A DNA stretch of 64,000 nucleotides from NCBI GenBank assembly GCA_014155875.1, contig JACEFZ010017671.1, forward strand, positions 248,001-312,000. The letters are read 5' to 3'. How positions within the stretch are numbered: the first letter of the stretch is position 1; each line of letters starts with the position of its first letter. Source of the stretch: Cepaea nemoralis. Lineage: Eukaryota; Mollusca; Gastropoda; Stylommatophora; Helicidae. This document shows positions 47,531-58,689 of this stretch, piece by piece. The notes below the pieces were generated by a model that did not search any database, was not told where the DNA came from, and was given only the letters and a program-made list of their open reading frames with translations. Position numbers and translations under genes: made by a program.

Positions 47531-47980
47531 TGTGAGTAATATTGCGTTGAGATGTGTCGCGGGCTCTTTCTGGCGCTGTGAGGGTGCCTTGGTGTGAGCC
47601 TGCTTTGGTGTGAGCCTATGTGAGGGTGTTACGGGTGTTTATGATGTGTATTTGCGATGTGTGTCTGTTTAGAGTGGGGAGGGAGGAGGTTGTAAATGTT
47701 AATGTAGTGTGTCAGGCCGGCGATGTGTTTGGCTGTGTGAGTGCGCGAATGGTCGACTCTTTGGATGGTGATTGTGCACTTGTGTGTGTATGTCTTTTAG
47801 TGTGTGTGTATGTGTGTGTGGGTTGCTGATATTAAGGAGTGTGTTGTCCGGTCGACGATGTGTTTGGCTGTGAGGGTGAGCGAATTGTCGACTCTTTGGG
47901 TGGTGGTTTTACACTTATGTGAGTGTGTGTGTATGTGTGTGTCTGAGTGTGTGTATGTGTGTGTCTTGGATCAATAGGAG
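47531..47980. repeat. TG-rich repeat with ~140-bp duplication
   Basis: CGATGTGTTTGGCTGTG, then TGTCGACTCTTTGG and (TG)n, occur at about 47720-47820 and 47857-47960. Confidence 0.8.
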
Positions 47981-48204
47981 CATAGTACGAGGATAGTAAT
48001 GGTTAGTACGTTGTATACACTTCCTAGAATGAGTACCATGTGTGCTAGTAAGTGAATATATTATCATCATTTAGCAGATCCAATTCAGAACGTTCCCTCA
48101 TCATGGTCCGCCGAACAGATTCACGACCCACGTCCAGTTCCCTATGCTTCATTCATGTTCATGCCTAATGTGTTTTCGTGTCTTTACTCCCTCTTCGTGC
48201 TTAC

Positions 48205-48655
48205 ACCTGGCTCTTCCTTCAATAACTCTGCCCCTTCGTTCAAAAACTCTGCCTATTCCTTCAATAACTCTGCCCCTTCCTTCAATAACTCTGCCTATTC
48301 CTTCAATAACTCTGCCTATTCCTGTAAGAACCATGTCCCTTCCTTCATTAACCATACCTCTTCCTTCAAGAACCATGTCTCTTCCCCCATGAACCACACC
48401 CTTTCCTTTAAGAACCACACCCTTCCTTCAAGAACCATGTCCCTTCCTTTATGAATCACGCCCATTCCTTCAAGAACCATACCTCTTTCTTCAAGAATTA
48501 CACCTCTTCCTTCAAGAACCATACCTCTTCCTTCAAGAACCACGTCCCTTTCTTCATGAACCACACCTCTTTCTTCAAGAACCATACCCCTTCCTTCAAG
48601 AGTTATGCCCATTCTTTCAATAACTCTGCCCCTTCCTTCAAGAACCATGCCTTCC
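48205..48655. repeat. 21-bp minisatellite
   Basis: Unit TTCCTTCAAGAACCATACCTC and related TTCCTTCAATAACTCTGCCCC (21 bp). About 21 units. The 7-residue periodicity keeps several frames open. Confidence 0.95.
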
Positions 48656-48844
48656 ATCACTGTTCTTTCCATACCACTGTGACTTTCCGGTCCCCAACAT
48701 GGCGGACAGGCTTTTGAACCGCTAAGGCCTCTGGAGTGTTTATGCTTTTGGCTACGGTTTGCATTCGCATTTTCCTTGTGTTGGACTGGTAGAGTATATG
48801 GTTCCGTCGCCCTGCTCCTGAGTGAGTGCGTGGCGTGACACTGT

Positions 48845-49110
48845 GGGCTGTGAGTTTCGTGGGGAAATGCTTTACCATCTGTCCGCGCTTGTGTGTAGCG
48901 TGAACTGCATGTTCGGAACGATGGCTGCCTGCTGTCGCTGAATTGACTGGCTTGACTTTTCGGTTCACGAGAGCATTTTTCAGGAGACTCCCGGGAGTCG
49001 TCGCTGAAGCTACGGAGTTTATGCTTTGTGGGGCGCTTTCAGTGGGTTGCCCTGCGGAATGAGACCGAGCCATATGGGATAAAACCTGGGTCAATGAAGT
49101 CATTCTGGTG
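48845..49110 (+). mobile_element. tRNA-derived SINE, family B, second copy
   Basis: From about 48955 it aligns with the reverse complement of 12596-12760: TTTCGGTT.ACGAG, GGAGACTCC, GTCGTCGCT.AA, GCTACGGAGTT, TGCTTTGTG and GAGACCGAGCCATATGGGAT. A diverged head with GTGGGGAAATGCTTTACC and TGTTCGGAACG at tRNA-like spacing lies upstream. The 191-codon minus frame (48657-49232) across it is rejected as a gene. Confidence 0.7.
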
Positions 49111-49324
49111 ACTGCCGATTCCATCAACGATGAACTGTATTTTTCTTGGAGGACTTTTGTGTTGGCATTCTGGCGGCAGCATTGTGTACGGGCTGTGGGC
49201 TTGCCGAGACGCATGTCTGTTCCACTTTTCACATTGGGCAGTGAGGTGCATTTTTGTCTTATTCACTGGCACAGGAACGGAGCATAATGGGAACGACCTG
49301 TTGCTGTGAAGTTGGAACCGTGAC

Positions 49325-49347
49325 TAACCAACTAGCTAGCTAGCTAG

Positions 49348-49421
<74 letters not shown>

Positions 49422-49540
49422 GATTGACTGACTAACTAACTAACTAACTAACTACCCAATCAACCAACCAACCAACCAACCGATCAACCAGCCAGCCAGC
49501 CAGCCAGCCAGCCAGCCTGCCAGCCAGCCAACCGTGACGT
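49325..49540. repeat. (TAGC/TAAC)n-(CAAC)n-(CAGC)n microsatellite
   Basis: CTAG/CTAA repeats to about 49453, then CAAC, then CAGC to 49530. (TAAC)n is also the tail of the I-like LINE at 43474, but no LINE sequence was recognised next to this tract. Confidence 0.93.
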
Positions 49541-49763
49541 TTAATTTGACCATGGAATTTAAATTTTCGAGACATAATATTATTAATGAGCCAGGTGTCT
49601 TGGATGTTCAGATCTGGTAGAATGTTAGTATTGCTCGTCATCTTAGTGCTCCATATACTAATAATTTCTCTGTAATATTCCGTTTAAGAAGCCCTGATTT
49701 TCTTGTTTAGTGATTGCGAAATGGCCCACGGCTCATATCCGTCTTTTCCGACTGCTATGTTGA

Positions 49764-50110
49764 TTCTTCTTCTTCTTCTTCTTCTTCTTCTTCTTCTTCT
49801 TCTTCTTCTTCTTCTTCTTCTTCTTCTTCTTCTTCTTCTTCTTCTTCTTCTTCTTCTTCTTCAGTGTTCCGAGCCATTGAGTTTCTTTGCTGCAGATACA
49901 ATCCGTCTCCGTTCGTCTCTCTGGTTAACCCTCTCTTGTCAGTCGTTGATTCCAAGTGCTTGTATGTCTGTATATATATTATCTCTCCATTGTCTTCTTG
50001 GTCTACCTCGGGGTCTACAGTCATTTATTTCCTGAGTGTAAGTGAGTTTTGTTTCCCTATTATCTTCCATTCTTTCTATATGCCCCAGCCATTGTCCCCC
50101 CAAAAAAAAT
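49764..50110 (-). mobile_element. LINE 3' end with long (GAA)n tail
   Basis: The minus strand encodes a decayed C-terminus: GHIERMEDN-like residues, then DCRPRGRPRRQWRDNIY with frame changes, then a unique stretch that runs into (GAA)33 (plus-strand CTT, 49764-49862). This differs from the other LINE subfamilies here, whose tails are GATG-type. Confidence 0.7.
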
Positions 50111-50340
50111 CATTGAGGATTTTCATCAGTTGAATTGATCCATTACACCAAGGGCCAAGTTATGTGGAGAGACATGAGCACCCACGTCACGTTCCAAGGA
50201 ACATGATGTCATGACTGTCTTGATGAGTAATGTGATAGTTTTCCCTTGCTTTCCAAATTCGCATGGCAGCGGAATACGTCCTTGGCCGTTAGTAACCTTT
50301 ACAGTTGCTAGGGTAAGAGAATACTCTGCTCTGTGGTTAG

Positions 50341-50585
50341 TCAAAAGTTAGTTGATATCCTTTACAGGACGTCGCAGTCAACACCAGCATTTTTGCCCTT
50401 GTGATCCTTTGGCAAGTTTACGTTCAGTGGTTTGCCATTGCTTTCAGAACGACCATATCCATGCCGTTTCGTAAAAAACAACGCAGGAGGACCTGCTGCT
50501 AAATCGCTCGCAGCTGTGTTTTGAACGCGCGTTTGCGGGATTGCGAACTGCGTCCGTAACCCCTTCACCACGGAGCGGGCTGCTC
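50341..50585 (-). mobile_element. SINE family C, full-length copy
   Basis: On the minus strand the head has a perfect A box, TGGTGAAGGGG (50570-50560), and a B box, GTTCAAAAC (50526-50518). The central block is GGTCGTTCTGAAAGCAATGG, CAAACCACTGAACGTAAA. The 3' block is AATGCTGGTGTTGACTGCGA, CGTCCTGTAAAGGATAT. It matches 58690-58925 over its whole length and 22085-22165 in the 3' block. Confidence 0.85.
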
Positions 50586-51042
50586 TGTGGTACTCTCTGA
50601 GAGAGACACAGAGAGAGTGAGTGTGTGTGTGTGTGTGCGCCCACTGGCTGCCCTACTTGCTTACGAGCACCATACATCCATTATAGATCAAGGCATTGGA
50701 GAGGGTCTCTTATTGTCTGTTATTGTTTGCATCAGTGTGGATGTTTCAATATTCTGTTACCATTGTATTTAAATAAAGCACCTACTTTGCACGTTTTGAG
50801 GCTATTAACCATATGGTGCTAACCTCGTATTGTCTAGATTCTAGATCAATCCACACTAAAGCTGTGTTGTAGGCACAATCCCACCAGTCGCATTTGCTGC
50901 CCGCGATATTGCCTTTGCTACCGTACTGCTGACGGTAAAAGTACCCGACCATCTATCATGGCAGCACAAAGTATTGATGTTTGCCGGTAACGGCCCTGTC
51001 TCAGTGGGGTGCCGGCTGTCACACTTCAGCGTGGTGATACCG
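50586..51042. other. No gene seen
   Basis: A short (GA)n/(TG)n at 50600-50637 and AATAAA at about 50772, otherwise unique. Confidence 0.5.
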
Positions 51043-51071
51043 ACTTTCTTTCTTTCTTTCTTTCTTTCTTC

Positions 51072-51102
<31 letters not shown>

Positions 51103-51146
51103 TCCTTCCTTCCTTCCTTCCTTCCTTCCTTCCTTCCTTCCTTCCT
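51043..51146. repeat. (TTTC)n-(TTCC)n microsatellite
   Basis: TTTC to about 51103, then TTCC to about 51146. Confidence 0.97.
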
Positions 51147-51184
51147 CAGTGTCGGTCACACTCAAGCATCTGACAGTGTAGTAC

Positions 51185-51430
51185 ACCCACACTCACAATA
51201 ACACGCACACACACACACACACACAATACTACGCACACACACACACATGCCCGTCGTTACAAACACATGCACTCTCATACCTAGGTGAGTAACACGTTAA
51301 CAGACACACTAATACACACACATGTATATGTGTGCTCACTCACTTGCACACACACACATACACACACCACACGCGCACACACACACACACGCGTACGCGC
51401 GCACACACACACACATGCACGCAATCACAC
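51185..51430. repeat. (CA)n-rich tract
   Basis: Interrupted CA dinucleotides with CACGCG and CATGCA interruptions. Confidence 0.93.
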
Positions 51431-51869
51431 ACGTGTGTACTACGTTTAACTTGCTATGCTTGCCCAACGTTCGCTAGCGCCAGAGAGTGTCTATGTGTGT
51501 ACTCTTCCAGCGATATCCCCACTCCACTGCCGTATATCATGTGCTGCAAAAAATATATCCGTGATTACACATGTCCAAATGGAGTTTCAACAGCCATAAT
51601 CGGATTGCCATTTGCCTTGTTTATTCACATGCTTGTTGTCTTCCCTCTTGTGCTCATTCTCACCCCCTCCAGGGATGTTCAAGCGTAGTTGCTGTAACCT
51701 CTCGTAAACCTAGTTTACTTTGCGTGCTCTGATTGCTAACAATATCATGGGCAATACACAATCATCATCGTTGTCCGGGCGCCGTTGTTGGACCTTTCGT
51801 AAACCAGGTTTACATCGCGTCTTTTAATTACTAATAATTTCTTCTTCTTTATCTTCTTCGTTTTTATTA
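51431..51869. other. No gene; ~106-bp duplication with palindromes
   Basis: GTAAACCTAGTTTAC (about 51704) and GTAAACCAGGTTTAC (about 51809) are near-perfect palindromes. They sit in two diverged copies of about 106 bp (GTTG.TG.ACCT.TCGTAAACC at each start). Confidence 0.6.
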
Positions 51870-52140
51870 AAAGTGCGTCACTCATCGTTATGCATCTCAA
51901 AAGTCAGTGTGTTCGTCTTCGGATGCATTTCTGTCAGGTGTGCTTCCTCTAAACAGATTCAAGGTAACGGGCTCTATCTACACACGGATATACTTTATCT
52001 CATATTTTGCCAGTGTAGTGGCCTTATGACCTACTCTTTGCAATATCTAACTAATACTAACAACTTGCACAAGGTACCTCCTGTTTTCCGCCTATATCCG
52101 AGAAGGCTGGGTGTCTGATCTCACTATGCAATGGATGGAG
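51870..52140. repeat. Dispersed repeat, copy 2
   Basis: Counterpart of 32870-33225 (see there). It is preceded by TTCTTCTTTATCTTCTTCG, matching the T/C-rich start of copy 1. Confidence 0.55.
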
Positions 52141-52390
52141 CGGAACGTGTGATGTTATTAGACACCAAAGGTTCTTGGACAAAAAGTCCAACCAGATGCT
52201 GATGTCTGACTGCGTAACTTCTGAACTGAGCAGGAGATTGTAACCTTTCAGAGCGACTTACTCGCTCATACTAACAATTTATGGAAATTCACGTCATAAT
52301 TATCTAGCAAGTCCAGACAGTCATAATCATCTAGCACATTCAAATAGTCATAATCATTCAGCACATTCAAACAGTCATAATCTTCTACCA

Positions 52391-52861
52391 CAGTGGTTCT
52401 CAACCTTTTTTGACCCGTGCCCCCCCCCCCCCTTCACCATATTTTCAGAACGTCATTCCCCCGCCCCCTTCCTATAAAAACTTTGGCCCGTGGGCCCCCC
52501 CCCCCTTTTCACCGTAATTTCAGAACGTCATTCCCCCCCCCCCCTTTAATATTTCCTATCTAAAAATCCCCCACCCCTATACAGTATACGTAAAAATGTA
52601 AGGTAAATTTAATAGCACATACTAAAACAAGTCTAGACATCCACATAAAACATGATTTGTGGGTCTACTGACTTTATAAAATGAATTTTAGAAGGATGAG
52701 ACGTACTTAACTGTAAAGGGAGAAACAATATTAAGTAATCGGTTCTTGTATTAAAGCGATCTTGAAATGGTCGTCATCCCCCCCCCCCCCCCCCCCCATG
52801 GAAACCATAAAATTACACCCTGGGGGGGGGGGGGGAATTCCCCAGCGGTTGAGAACCACTG
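52391..52861. mobile_element. hAT MITE, copy 2 (reverse orientation)
   Basis: CAGTGGTTCTCAACC at both ends (the right end as reverse complement). TTCTACCA (52383-52390) and TTCTAGCA (52862-52869) are the duplication, 7 of 8. It is longer than the others (471 bp) because a C-rich subterminal block is duplicated at about 52420-52550. Its interior is the reverse complement of the other three copies. Confidence 0.92.
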
Positions 52862-52896
52862 TTCTAGCACATCCAGGCAGTCATAATCATCTAGCA

Positions 52897-53304
52897 CAGT
52901 GGTTCTCATCCAGTGGGGAATCCCCCACCCCCTCCCAGGGGGGAATTTTAGGGTTTTCATGGGGGGAGGGGGTAAGATTACTTCAAGATGGCGTTAATAC
53001 AAGAACAGATTACTTGATATCGTTTTTCCCTCCATTCTTTACGGTTCTATACTTCTCGCCCTTCTGAAATTCGTTTTATAATGTAAGTAAACCTGCAAAT
53101 CATGTTTTAAGTATACGTCTAGACTAATGCTTTCATGTGTTATTAAATTTAGCTTCTATGATTACGTATACTGTGTGGTGGTGGTGGTGGTTGTGGGGGG
53201 GGGGGGGGGGGGGTTGTAGGGAGGAAATACGAAAAAAGTGGGGGGATGACATTCTGAACATAAGATGAAGGGGTGCATGGACCAAAAAAGGCTGAGAACC
53301 ACTG
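52897..53304. mobile_element. hAT MITE, copy 3
   Basis: CAGTGGTTCTCATCC at the left and GCTGAGAACCACTG at the right. ATCTAGCA at 52889-52896 and 53305-53312 is a perfect 8-bp duplication. 408 bp long, with a G-run at about 53196-53212. Confidence 0.95.
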
Positions 53305-53389
53305 ATCTAGCACGTCCATACGGTCATAATAATTTAGCACGTCGATACAGTCATAATCATCTAGTCGGTTGCAGAAAGTCACTATAAAC

Positions 53390-53500
<111 letters not shown>

Positions 53501-53574
53501 CAGCCTCCCCCAAGCACCCCCGGTTGTGTAAGGCTGGGTGGACTTCTCAGCCTCACTCGACGGAAAGAAAAATA

Positions 53575-53665
53575 ATCACACGTCTGCTACCGATATAACC
53601 TTGACAGTTGTCTTAACAGACAAGCGCACTAACCACTATGATACAACGGTTGGTGCCCTTCTTAA
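53575..53665 (-). mobile_element. Possible tRNA-derived SINE head
   Basis: On the minus strand CATAGTGGTTAGTGCG (about 53640-53625) resembles a tRNA D-arm/A box. GGTTATATCGG (53601-53591) is a weak B box at suitable spacing. No other copy was found here. Confidence 0.4.
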
Positions 53666-53964
53666 GCCCTGTGTATTATTGCGCAGTGACACGAAGATCT
53701 CTTGAGCACTATTAAAGTCATCATGAGAAACATTCCCAAACATTGATTAACATCTGTAGCAGCCGCGGGAACAGTCGGAAGGTTCAAAGGGTACACTGAA
53801 GGTGAAGGTAGTGCCATGGCAGATACTGTTTTGGGATGTTGATTGTTGACTTGTTGGTCAAGCATCACTCTCGCTGCACGCGGATATCAACATGTGTGGC
53901 TCAGTACCCCCTCTTAAATCACACGAGGAGATTCTCAGCAAGATGCAACAAATCCGTAGCATCG
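53666..53964. other. No gene seen
   Basis: Unique sequence before the LINE fragment. No convincing ORF. Confidence 0.5.
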
Positions 53965-54765
53965 GCGAGAAACTAAATATGTGTACATCAAATTTATACA
54001 GGCTGTAAATATTGGGGGACGATACATCAATAACATTGGAGATGCCGATGATACAGTCTTGAGTGCAGACAATGAACAGGACCTGCGACATTTAGTAGAT
54101 GCGGTTGTTGCACACAGTGAACAACTAGGGTTAGAACTGAATATTAAGAAGACGCAGATTATGGTCGTCACTGGGAAGAAGGAAATACCAAAATGGGATA
54201 TACGAGTAAATGGGCATATTTTTATGCGTTGAAGAGATTAGAACTAGAATTGCCATTGCGAAGGTAGCCTTTTGCAAGATGAAAAACATACTGACCAATA
54301 AAAAGATATCAATTGAAACAAGAAAAAGAGTGTTGAAGTGCTACATAGAACCTGTACTTTTGTATGGATGTGAAGCGTAGACAATAAGCAGTCAGGCTGA
54401 AAAATAACTGATGGTTGTGAAAATGTCGTTTCTGAGGAAAATGCAAAGAATACCATGGACAGACAGAAAAACCAACGAACAAGTCCTTCAAGAAACAAAT
54501 GAAGATCGTAAACTGATTAGAGTCATTAAACGTACACAGTCAAACTTTTTTGGGCATGTTATGAGAAGAAATGACTCGGAGAACTTGGTGACAACTGACA
54601 AGATCGAATGGAAGAGACCAAGGGGAAGACCGAGATGGCTTGTCTACGTGGCATAGTCGAGACAGGAACACAGAGCTGATCCACGACTCTGGTGATCGAG
54701 TGAGATGGCAGAACATGACCGACCACGCTTATCAATATGGTACATGATGGATGGTAAATATTGAT
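53965..54765 (+). mobile_element. 5'-truncated LINE fragment, longest of its family here
   Basis: It covers the reverse-transcriptase palm C motif region through the C-terminus and a final GTACATGATGGATGG tail. It supplies the reference against which 2448-2612, 12956-13290 and 39941-40358 are recognised. The 5' limit is approximate. Confidence 0.85.
53970..54720 (+). pseudogene. LINE reverse transcriptase, C-terminal part, broken
   Basis: It begins near a VNIGGRYINNI segment, followed by GDADDTVLSADNEQDLRHL. The usual RYADD is changed to GDADD, with the Asp pair kept but the Tyr lost. It continues with LGLELNIKKTQIMVV and a frame change at about 54232. KNILTNKKISIETRKRVLKC, IEPVLLYGCEA and two in-frame stops (about 54378 and 54405) follow. 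It then has MSFLRKMQRIPWTDRKTNEQ, FFGHVMRRND and the basic KRPRGRPRW. The upstream RT motifs and endonuclease are absent. It was a polymerase for target-primed reverse transcription and is now dead. Confidence 0.88.
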
Positions 54766-55002
54766 TTGTGGGTGGGTTTTTTATTTTTAAATTAAGCCAG
54801 GGTTGTGGTCTATCGGGCCTGCTCTTGTCGTTTTCTAACTCCCAAGACACTTTTCTCATTCGCAGCTGGCCCACTAGTCCATCCAGTGTTTCGAACTTAT
54901 CATGGGAAGCTTTACGTCCGATCCAATACTCTGAATCAAGGGGGTGGTGGGTGGAGGGATCTAGAGAGGGAAATTTCCCACGGTTTTCCTATTTGTAAAG
55001 TC

Positions 55003-55134
55003 TTCTTCTTCTTCTTCTTCTTCTTCTTCTTCTTCTTCTTCTTCTTCTTCTTCTTCTTCTTCTTCTTCTTCTTCTTCTTCTTCTTCTTCTTCTTCTTCTG
55101 CTTCTGTTTCTGCTTCTGCTTCTTCTTCTTCTTC
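55003..55134. repeat. (CTT)n microsatellite
   Basis: Pure CTT/TTC to about 55098, then TTCTGC variants. Confidence 0.97.
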
Positions 55135-55138
55135 TTCA

Positions 55139-55210
55139 CTCTCTCTCTCTCTCTCCCATCCCCATTTCTCTCTCTCTCTCTCTGTCTCTGTCTGTCTGTC
55201 TGTCTGTCTG

Positions 55211-55285
<75 letters not shown>
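55139..55285. repeat. (CT)n/(CTGT)n microsatellite
   Basis: CT dinucleotides with a CTGT block at about 55185-55212. Confidence 0.96.
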
Positions 55286-55287
<2 letters not shown>

Positions 55288-55717
55288 ATTCTTCTATTGA
55301 AGAACTTGGTTCGTTTAAGTGTGTGGTTTTGTTGGGAAGTAGGGGAGGGGGGGGGGGGGCTAACCCCATATAGTCTATGCCAGGGCGCAGGTATATGCGG
55401 TATCCACTAATATGATGTTTACCTGGTCCATCATGCAAGTGGAAATTGTGGCAAAGACGCAGGCAGTGTGGAGAATGTGCAGTGTTTAGAAGAATTTTCA
55501 GTATGTTGTGGATATAGAGGAAATAAAAACGCAGGGGTGCTGACACTTGCTTGTGTCACAAGGAGGCTCATCAAGAAAAAGATACAATAAATGTATGGGT
55601 GGTATCAGTAGCGGAGACAGGGCTGCGAAATGTGCCCCGTGTGGAGGAAATTACTGGGTAAGAGAGGCTTTGGGAAACAGAAAGATGTTTGTTGGAAGCT
55701 GAAGCTGCTGGGCTCCA

Positions 55718-55751
<34 letters not shown>

Positions 55752-56198
55752 TAAGAAACTCCAACTTAGTTACAATATCACATGTCATTTGGGGAGCTTT
55801 GATTGCCAGTTTTTTTTTTTCCGAAGGAGGAGGAGGAGGTGATCTAGGTTTCAGTCACGTGTTCAAAGCCATAGTGCGTTTAGTTTTCGTATTTTGAGCG
55901 CCTGTTGTCTAATGTGCCCTTTGGTATTTTCTTAAATCAGGTCGTGCCGTTTATCATGATCTAAATCGACATGTTGACAGTTTTATAGAAAGACAGACAG
56001 TGTCAGGGGTGGAATAAGGTTGAGATGAGTTCAGAATGTTGCAAACGAGAATGTTGTCAGTTCATCTACAAAACACTGAGCGTTAAATGACACGGGGTCA
56101 GACGATACATTGACATATCTGAAACAACGCCGCTTGAACAGAAGTCACTTTAGGCAAAGCCACTGTTAGCAAAAAGTTGGGCAGACGATCTCCTAGGC
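55286..56198. other. No gene seen; (AAT)n
   Basis: Unique sequence with a G-run at about 55346 and (AAT)n at 55718-55750. The AAT run directly follows GGGCTCC, so it could be a retroposon tail, but no element body was recognised. Confidence 0.5.
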
Positions 56199-56607
56199 CA
56201 GTGGTTCTCAACCGGTGGGGAATTCTCCCCCCCCCCCCCCAGAGGCGAACTTTAGGGTTTCCGGGCGTGGGGGTGGGGGTGGAATTAAGGTTATTTCAAG
56301 ATCGCATTAATACAAGAACCAGTTACTTGATATTGGTTTTCTTTCTAAATTTTACTGTTTTGTACTTCTCGCCCTTATGAAATTCGTTTTATAATGTAAG
56401 TAGACCCGCAAATCACGTTTTATGTAGATGTCTAGACTTGTTCTAGTACGTGTTATTAAATTTAGCTTCCATTTTTATGTATACTGTGTAAGGGTGGGGG
56501 GGGATTTATAGGGAGGAAATTCGGAAAGGGTGGGGGGGGGGGGGGGGAATGACGTTCTGAACATATGGTAAAGGGGGGCATGGACCAAAACAGGTTGAGA
56601 ACCACTG
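56199..56607. mobile_element. hAT MITE, copy 4
   Basis: CAGTGGTTCTCAACCGGTGG at the left and GTTGAGAACCACTG at the right. TCCTAGGC at 56191-56198 and 56608-56615 is a perfect 8-bp duplication. 409 bp long. Interior as in copies 1-3. Confidence 0.95.
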
Positions 56608-57194
56608 TCCTAGGCTAACTATGATAGACATTGGGAGCTGACATACATTTAAATAGTTCCATGGTGTTCTCATGACTCGCTCATCAACATTCTTGTATTT
56701 ATCTCACACATTAATGTTACCTTGATACCACGCGCTGAGAAACCGGCGCTGCCGCGAACTTGTTACAGAGGTAATTCGTAATCTCGCATACCGTGTTCGA
56801 AACACAGCTGGAGGAACGAGTGAGTTCAGTATTTAGTGCTTGGAAATGATAAAACATAGTTCACCGTCACCTGTTATGCCGTGTCGCTTGAGAACTAAGA
56901 AGGTGAACATTGTTTCCATTTGTTTGTAGGTTAAATGACAGCTCAATGTGTTAAAACACAGAAGCCACTAACAGTTTGTAGCACGATTTATTGCCTGATT
57001 TATTTCGCTGTATCTCGTCAGGTGCGTACTGCAGAGTTATATATCATTATGAAGTGAATAAATGAATAATACTAAAGCTGAAACAATTAAAACAAATAGT
57101 GAAAGGTGTTGTTCGAATGCGGAACATCTGTTATTCCCATGGTAATTTCAAATTTACAACGAACTCTTTCTGTTTGCACAAAACTAAATGTATA
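56608..57194. other. No gene seen; weak tRNA-like stretch
   Basis: GTGTTCGAAACAC at about 56794 resembles a B box but no A box was convincing. Otherwise unique AT-rich DNA. Confidence 0.45.
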
Positions 57195-57630
57195 ATAATA
57201 TAAATGTGTGTTTTTCTGCTTAGTTTTCTAGCCTCAGCTAGGAGATCTCGAAATCATTACATAAATGTGTGTTTTTCTGCTTCGTTTTGTAACCTCAGCT
57301 AGGAGATCTCGAAATCATTACATAAATGTGTGTTTTCTGCTTAGTTTTGTAGCCACATTTAGGAGATCTCGAAATCATTACATAAATGTGTGTTTTTCTG
57401 CTTCGTTTTCTAGCCTCAGCTAGGAGATCTCGAAATCATTACATAAATGTGTGTTTTCTGCTTAGTTTTGTAGCCTCAGCTAGGAGATCTCGAAATCATT
57501 ACATAAATGTGTGTTTTTCTGCTTAGTTTTCTAGCCTCAGCTAGGAGATCTCGAAATCATTACATAAATGTGTGTTTTTCTGCTTCGTTTTGTAACCTCA
57601 GCTAGGAGATCTCGAAATCATCGCATAAAG
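57195..57630. repeat. 61-bp minisatellite, seven units
   Basis: Unit ACATAAATGTGTGTTTTTCT, GCTTAGTTTTCTAGCCTCAG, CTAGGAGATCTCGAAATCAT. Units differ at a few sites (CTTCG/CTTAG, GTAACC/CTAGCC). Confidence 0.95.
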
Positions 57631-58167
57631 ACGGTGGAAATGATTGATGTTAAGATCCATTGTAGACACGCTTTACCATTCATCGTTTAAAATAACTGCA
57701 TGTACACTATAGATTCCATGTGGACAGTTAAGTGATAGGTATTATAGGACAATTTTCATCCAATTATACTTAATGCTGGTTTACATTGACCACGTAATTG
57801 TCAGAGAAAGCAACGCCTTCAGTTGTATACTTTCCTTATAAGGCATGCGACAACAACCAATAGCGTATATACTTTCTGCAAACGAATATAACCCTGTTAA
57901 ATTCTGTCGCTGGCACCCCTGCACTCTTGAAATGGTTACATAAATAGCCAACAATGAGAGTAGTTTGGAGAAATGCTCTACTTATCCATCCTTCATGGGG
58001 CATGTTATGAAAATTGGAACTTCTCCATGTCGTTCATGTGGAACTCACGGTGATTGGATAGACTAGAACGATTTCATCCAGTTCTGTGCCGCCATTTTAC
58101 CTCGAGTAAGAAAATTGGCAGAGGAAGCAACGCCTCCTGTTTTATGCCTACCTTTCCATATACGGAT
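57631..58167. other. No gene seen
   Basis: Unique AT-rich sequence upstream of the possible exon. No clear TATA box or splice acceptor was identified. Confidence 0.5.
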
Positions 58168-58225
58168 ATGAGTTTGTATGAGTCGTCAGACGAGGGCGAG
58201 GAGGAGCGGAGGCCCGGCGAAAATG
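58168..58225 (+). CDS. Possible first coding exon (MSLYESSDEGEEERRPGEN)
   Basis: ATG at 58168 opens 19 codons of acidic, Ser/Glu-rich sequence. It reaches AAAATG at 58225, immediately followed by a near-ideal splice donor, GTAAGAATG (58226). The exon would end in phase 1. The GC content is clearly higher than in the flanks, and an acidic N-terminal exon ending at such a donor is typical of animal genes. I cannot name the protein and could not find the acceptor or next exon. A SINE and an hAT lie downstream, where an intron would be. The frame also extends upstream to 58054. Chance occurrence is the main alternative. Confidence 0.3.
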
Positions 58226-58689
58226 GTAAGAATGTGTTTTGTCTGTAATTTGTTTAACTCTGCTGATGTTTATTTATGCTTGTGCTGACTGTTTTTGACG
58301 GTTTCGATTCCTTTGCTTACTGTTGCTTTGTTGTCCACGTAATTTTTTATAACATTTGTTTCCGCAGCGATTATATTTGTGTTCTCAGAATGAATTGTTT
58401 ACATCTAAATATTCTTAGTCAATAATAATGGCGGGAATTTCCACTAACGACGCGACAACCGACTTAATTTGAGCAAACATTTCTTCAATTAAGTGTTTGT
58501 TCTGTCTGTAAAGGGCAAAAGCGAAAACTATTGAAAAATGATTGTGTTTACTGAAAATTGAGGACAATCTGATTATGAAAATCTTAACATTCGTACAATT
58601 TTATAGGAGTACATTTGATTTTTTTTTTTCTGTTTGATTTGGATAAAAAATATATTGTTTGTATAATTGCAATATACTTCCTCGTGGTC
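58226..58689. other. No gene seen (possible intron)
   Basis: AT-rich unique sequence after the putative donor, with T-runs. Nothing else recognised. Confidence 0.4.

Larger units (their letters stand above)
52275..53365. repeat. 27-bp minisatellite split by two MITEs
   Basis: Unit TCATAATCATCTAGCACATT, CAAACAG (27 bp). Four units precede the first MITE, one lies between the MITEs (52862-52896), and two follow the second (53305-53365). Both MITEs entered at the same CTAGCA portion of the unit. Confidence 0.9.

Noticed and set aside
48657..49232. 191-codon minus-strand frame
   Set aside because: It lies antisense across a family B SINE (48845-49110) and into a 21-bp array. The residues show no domain.
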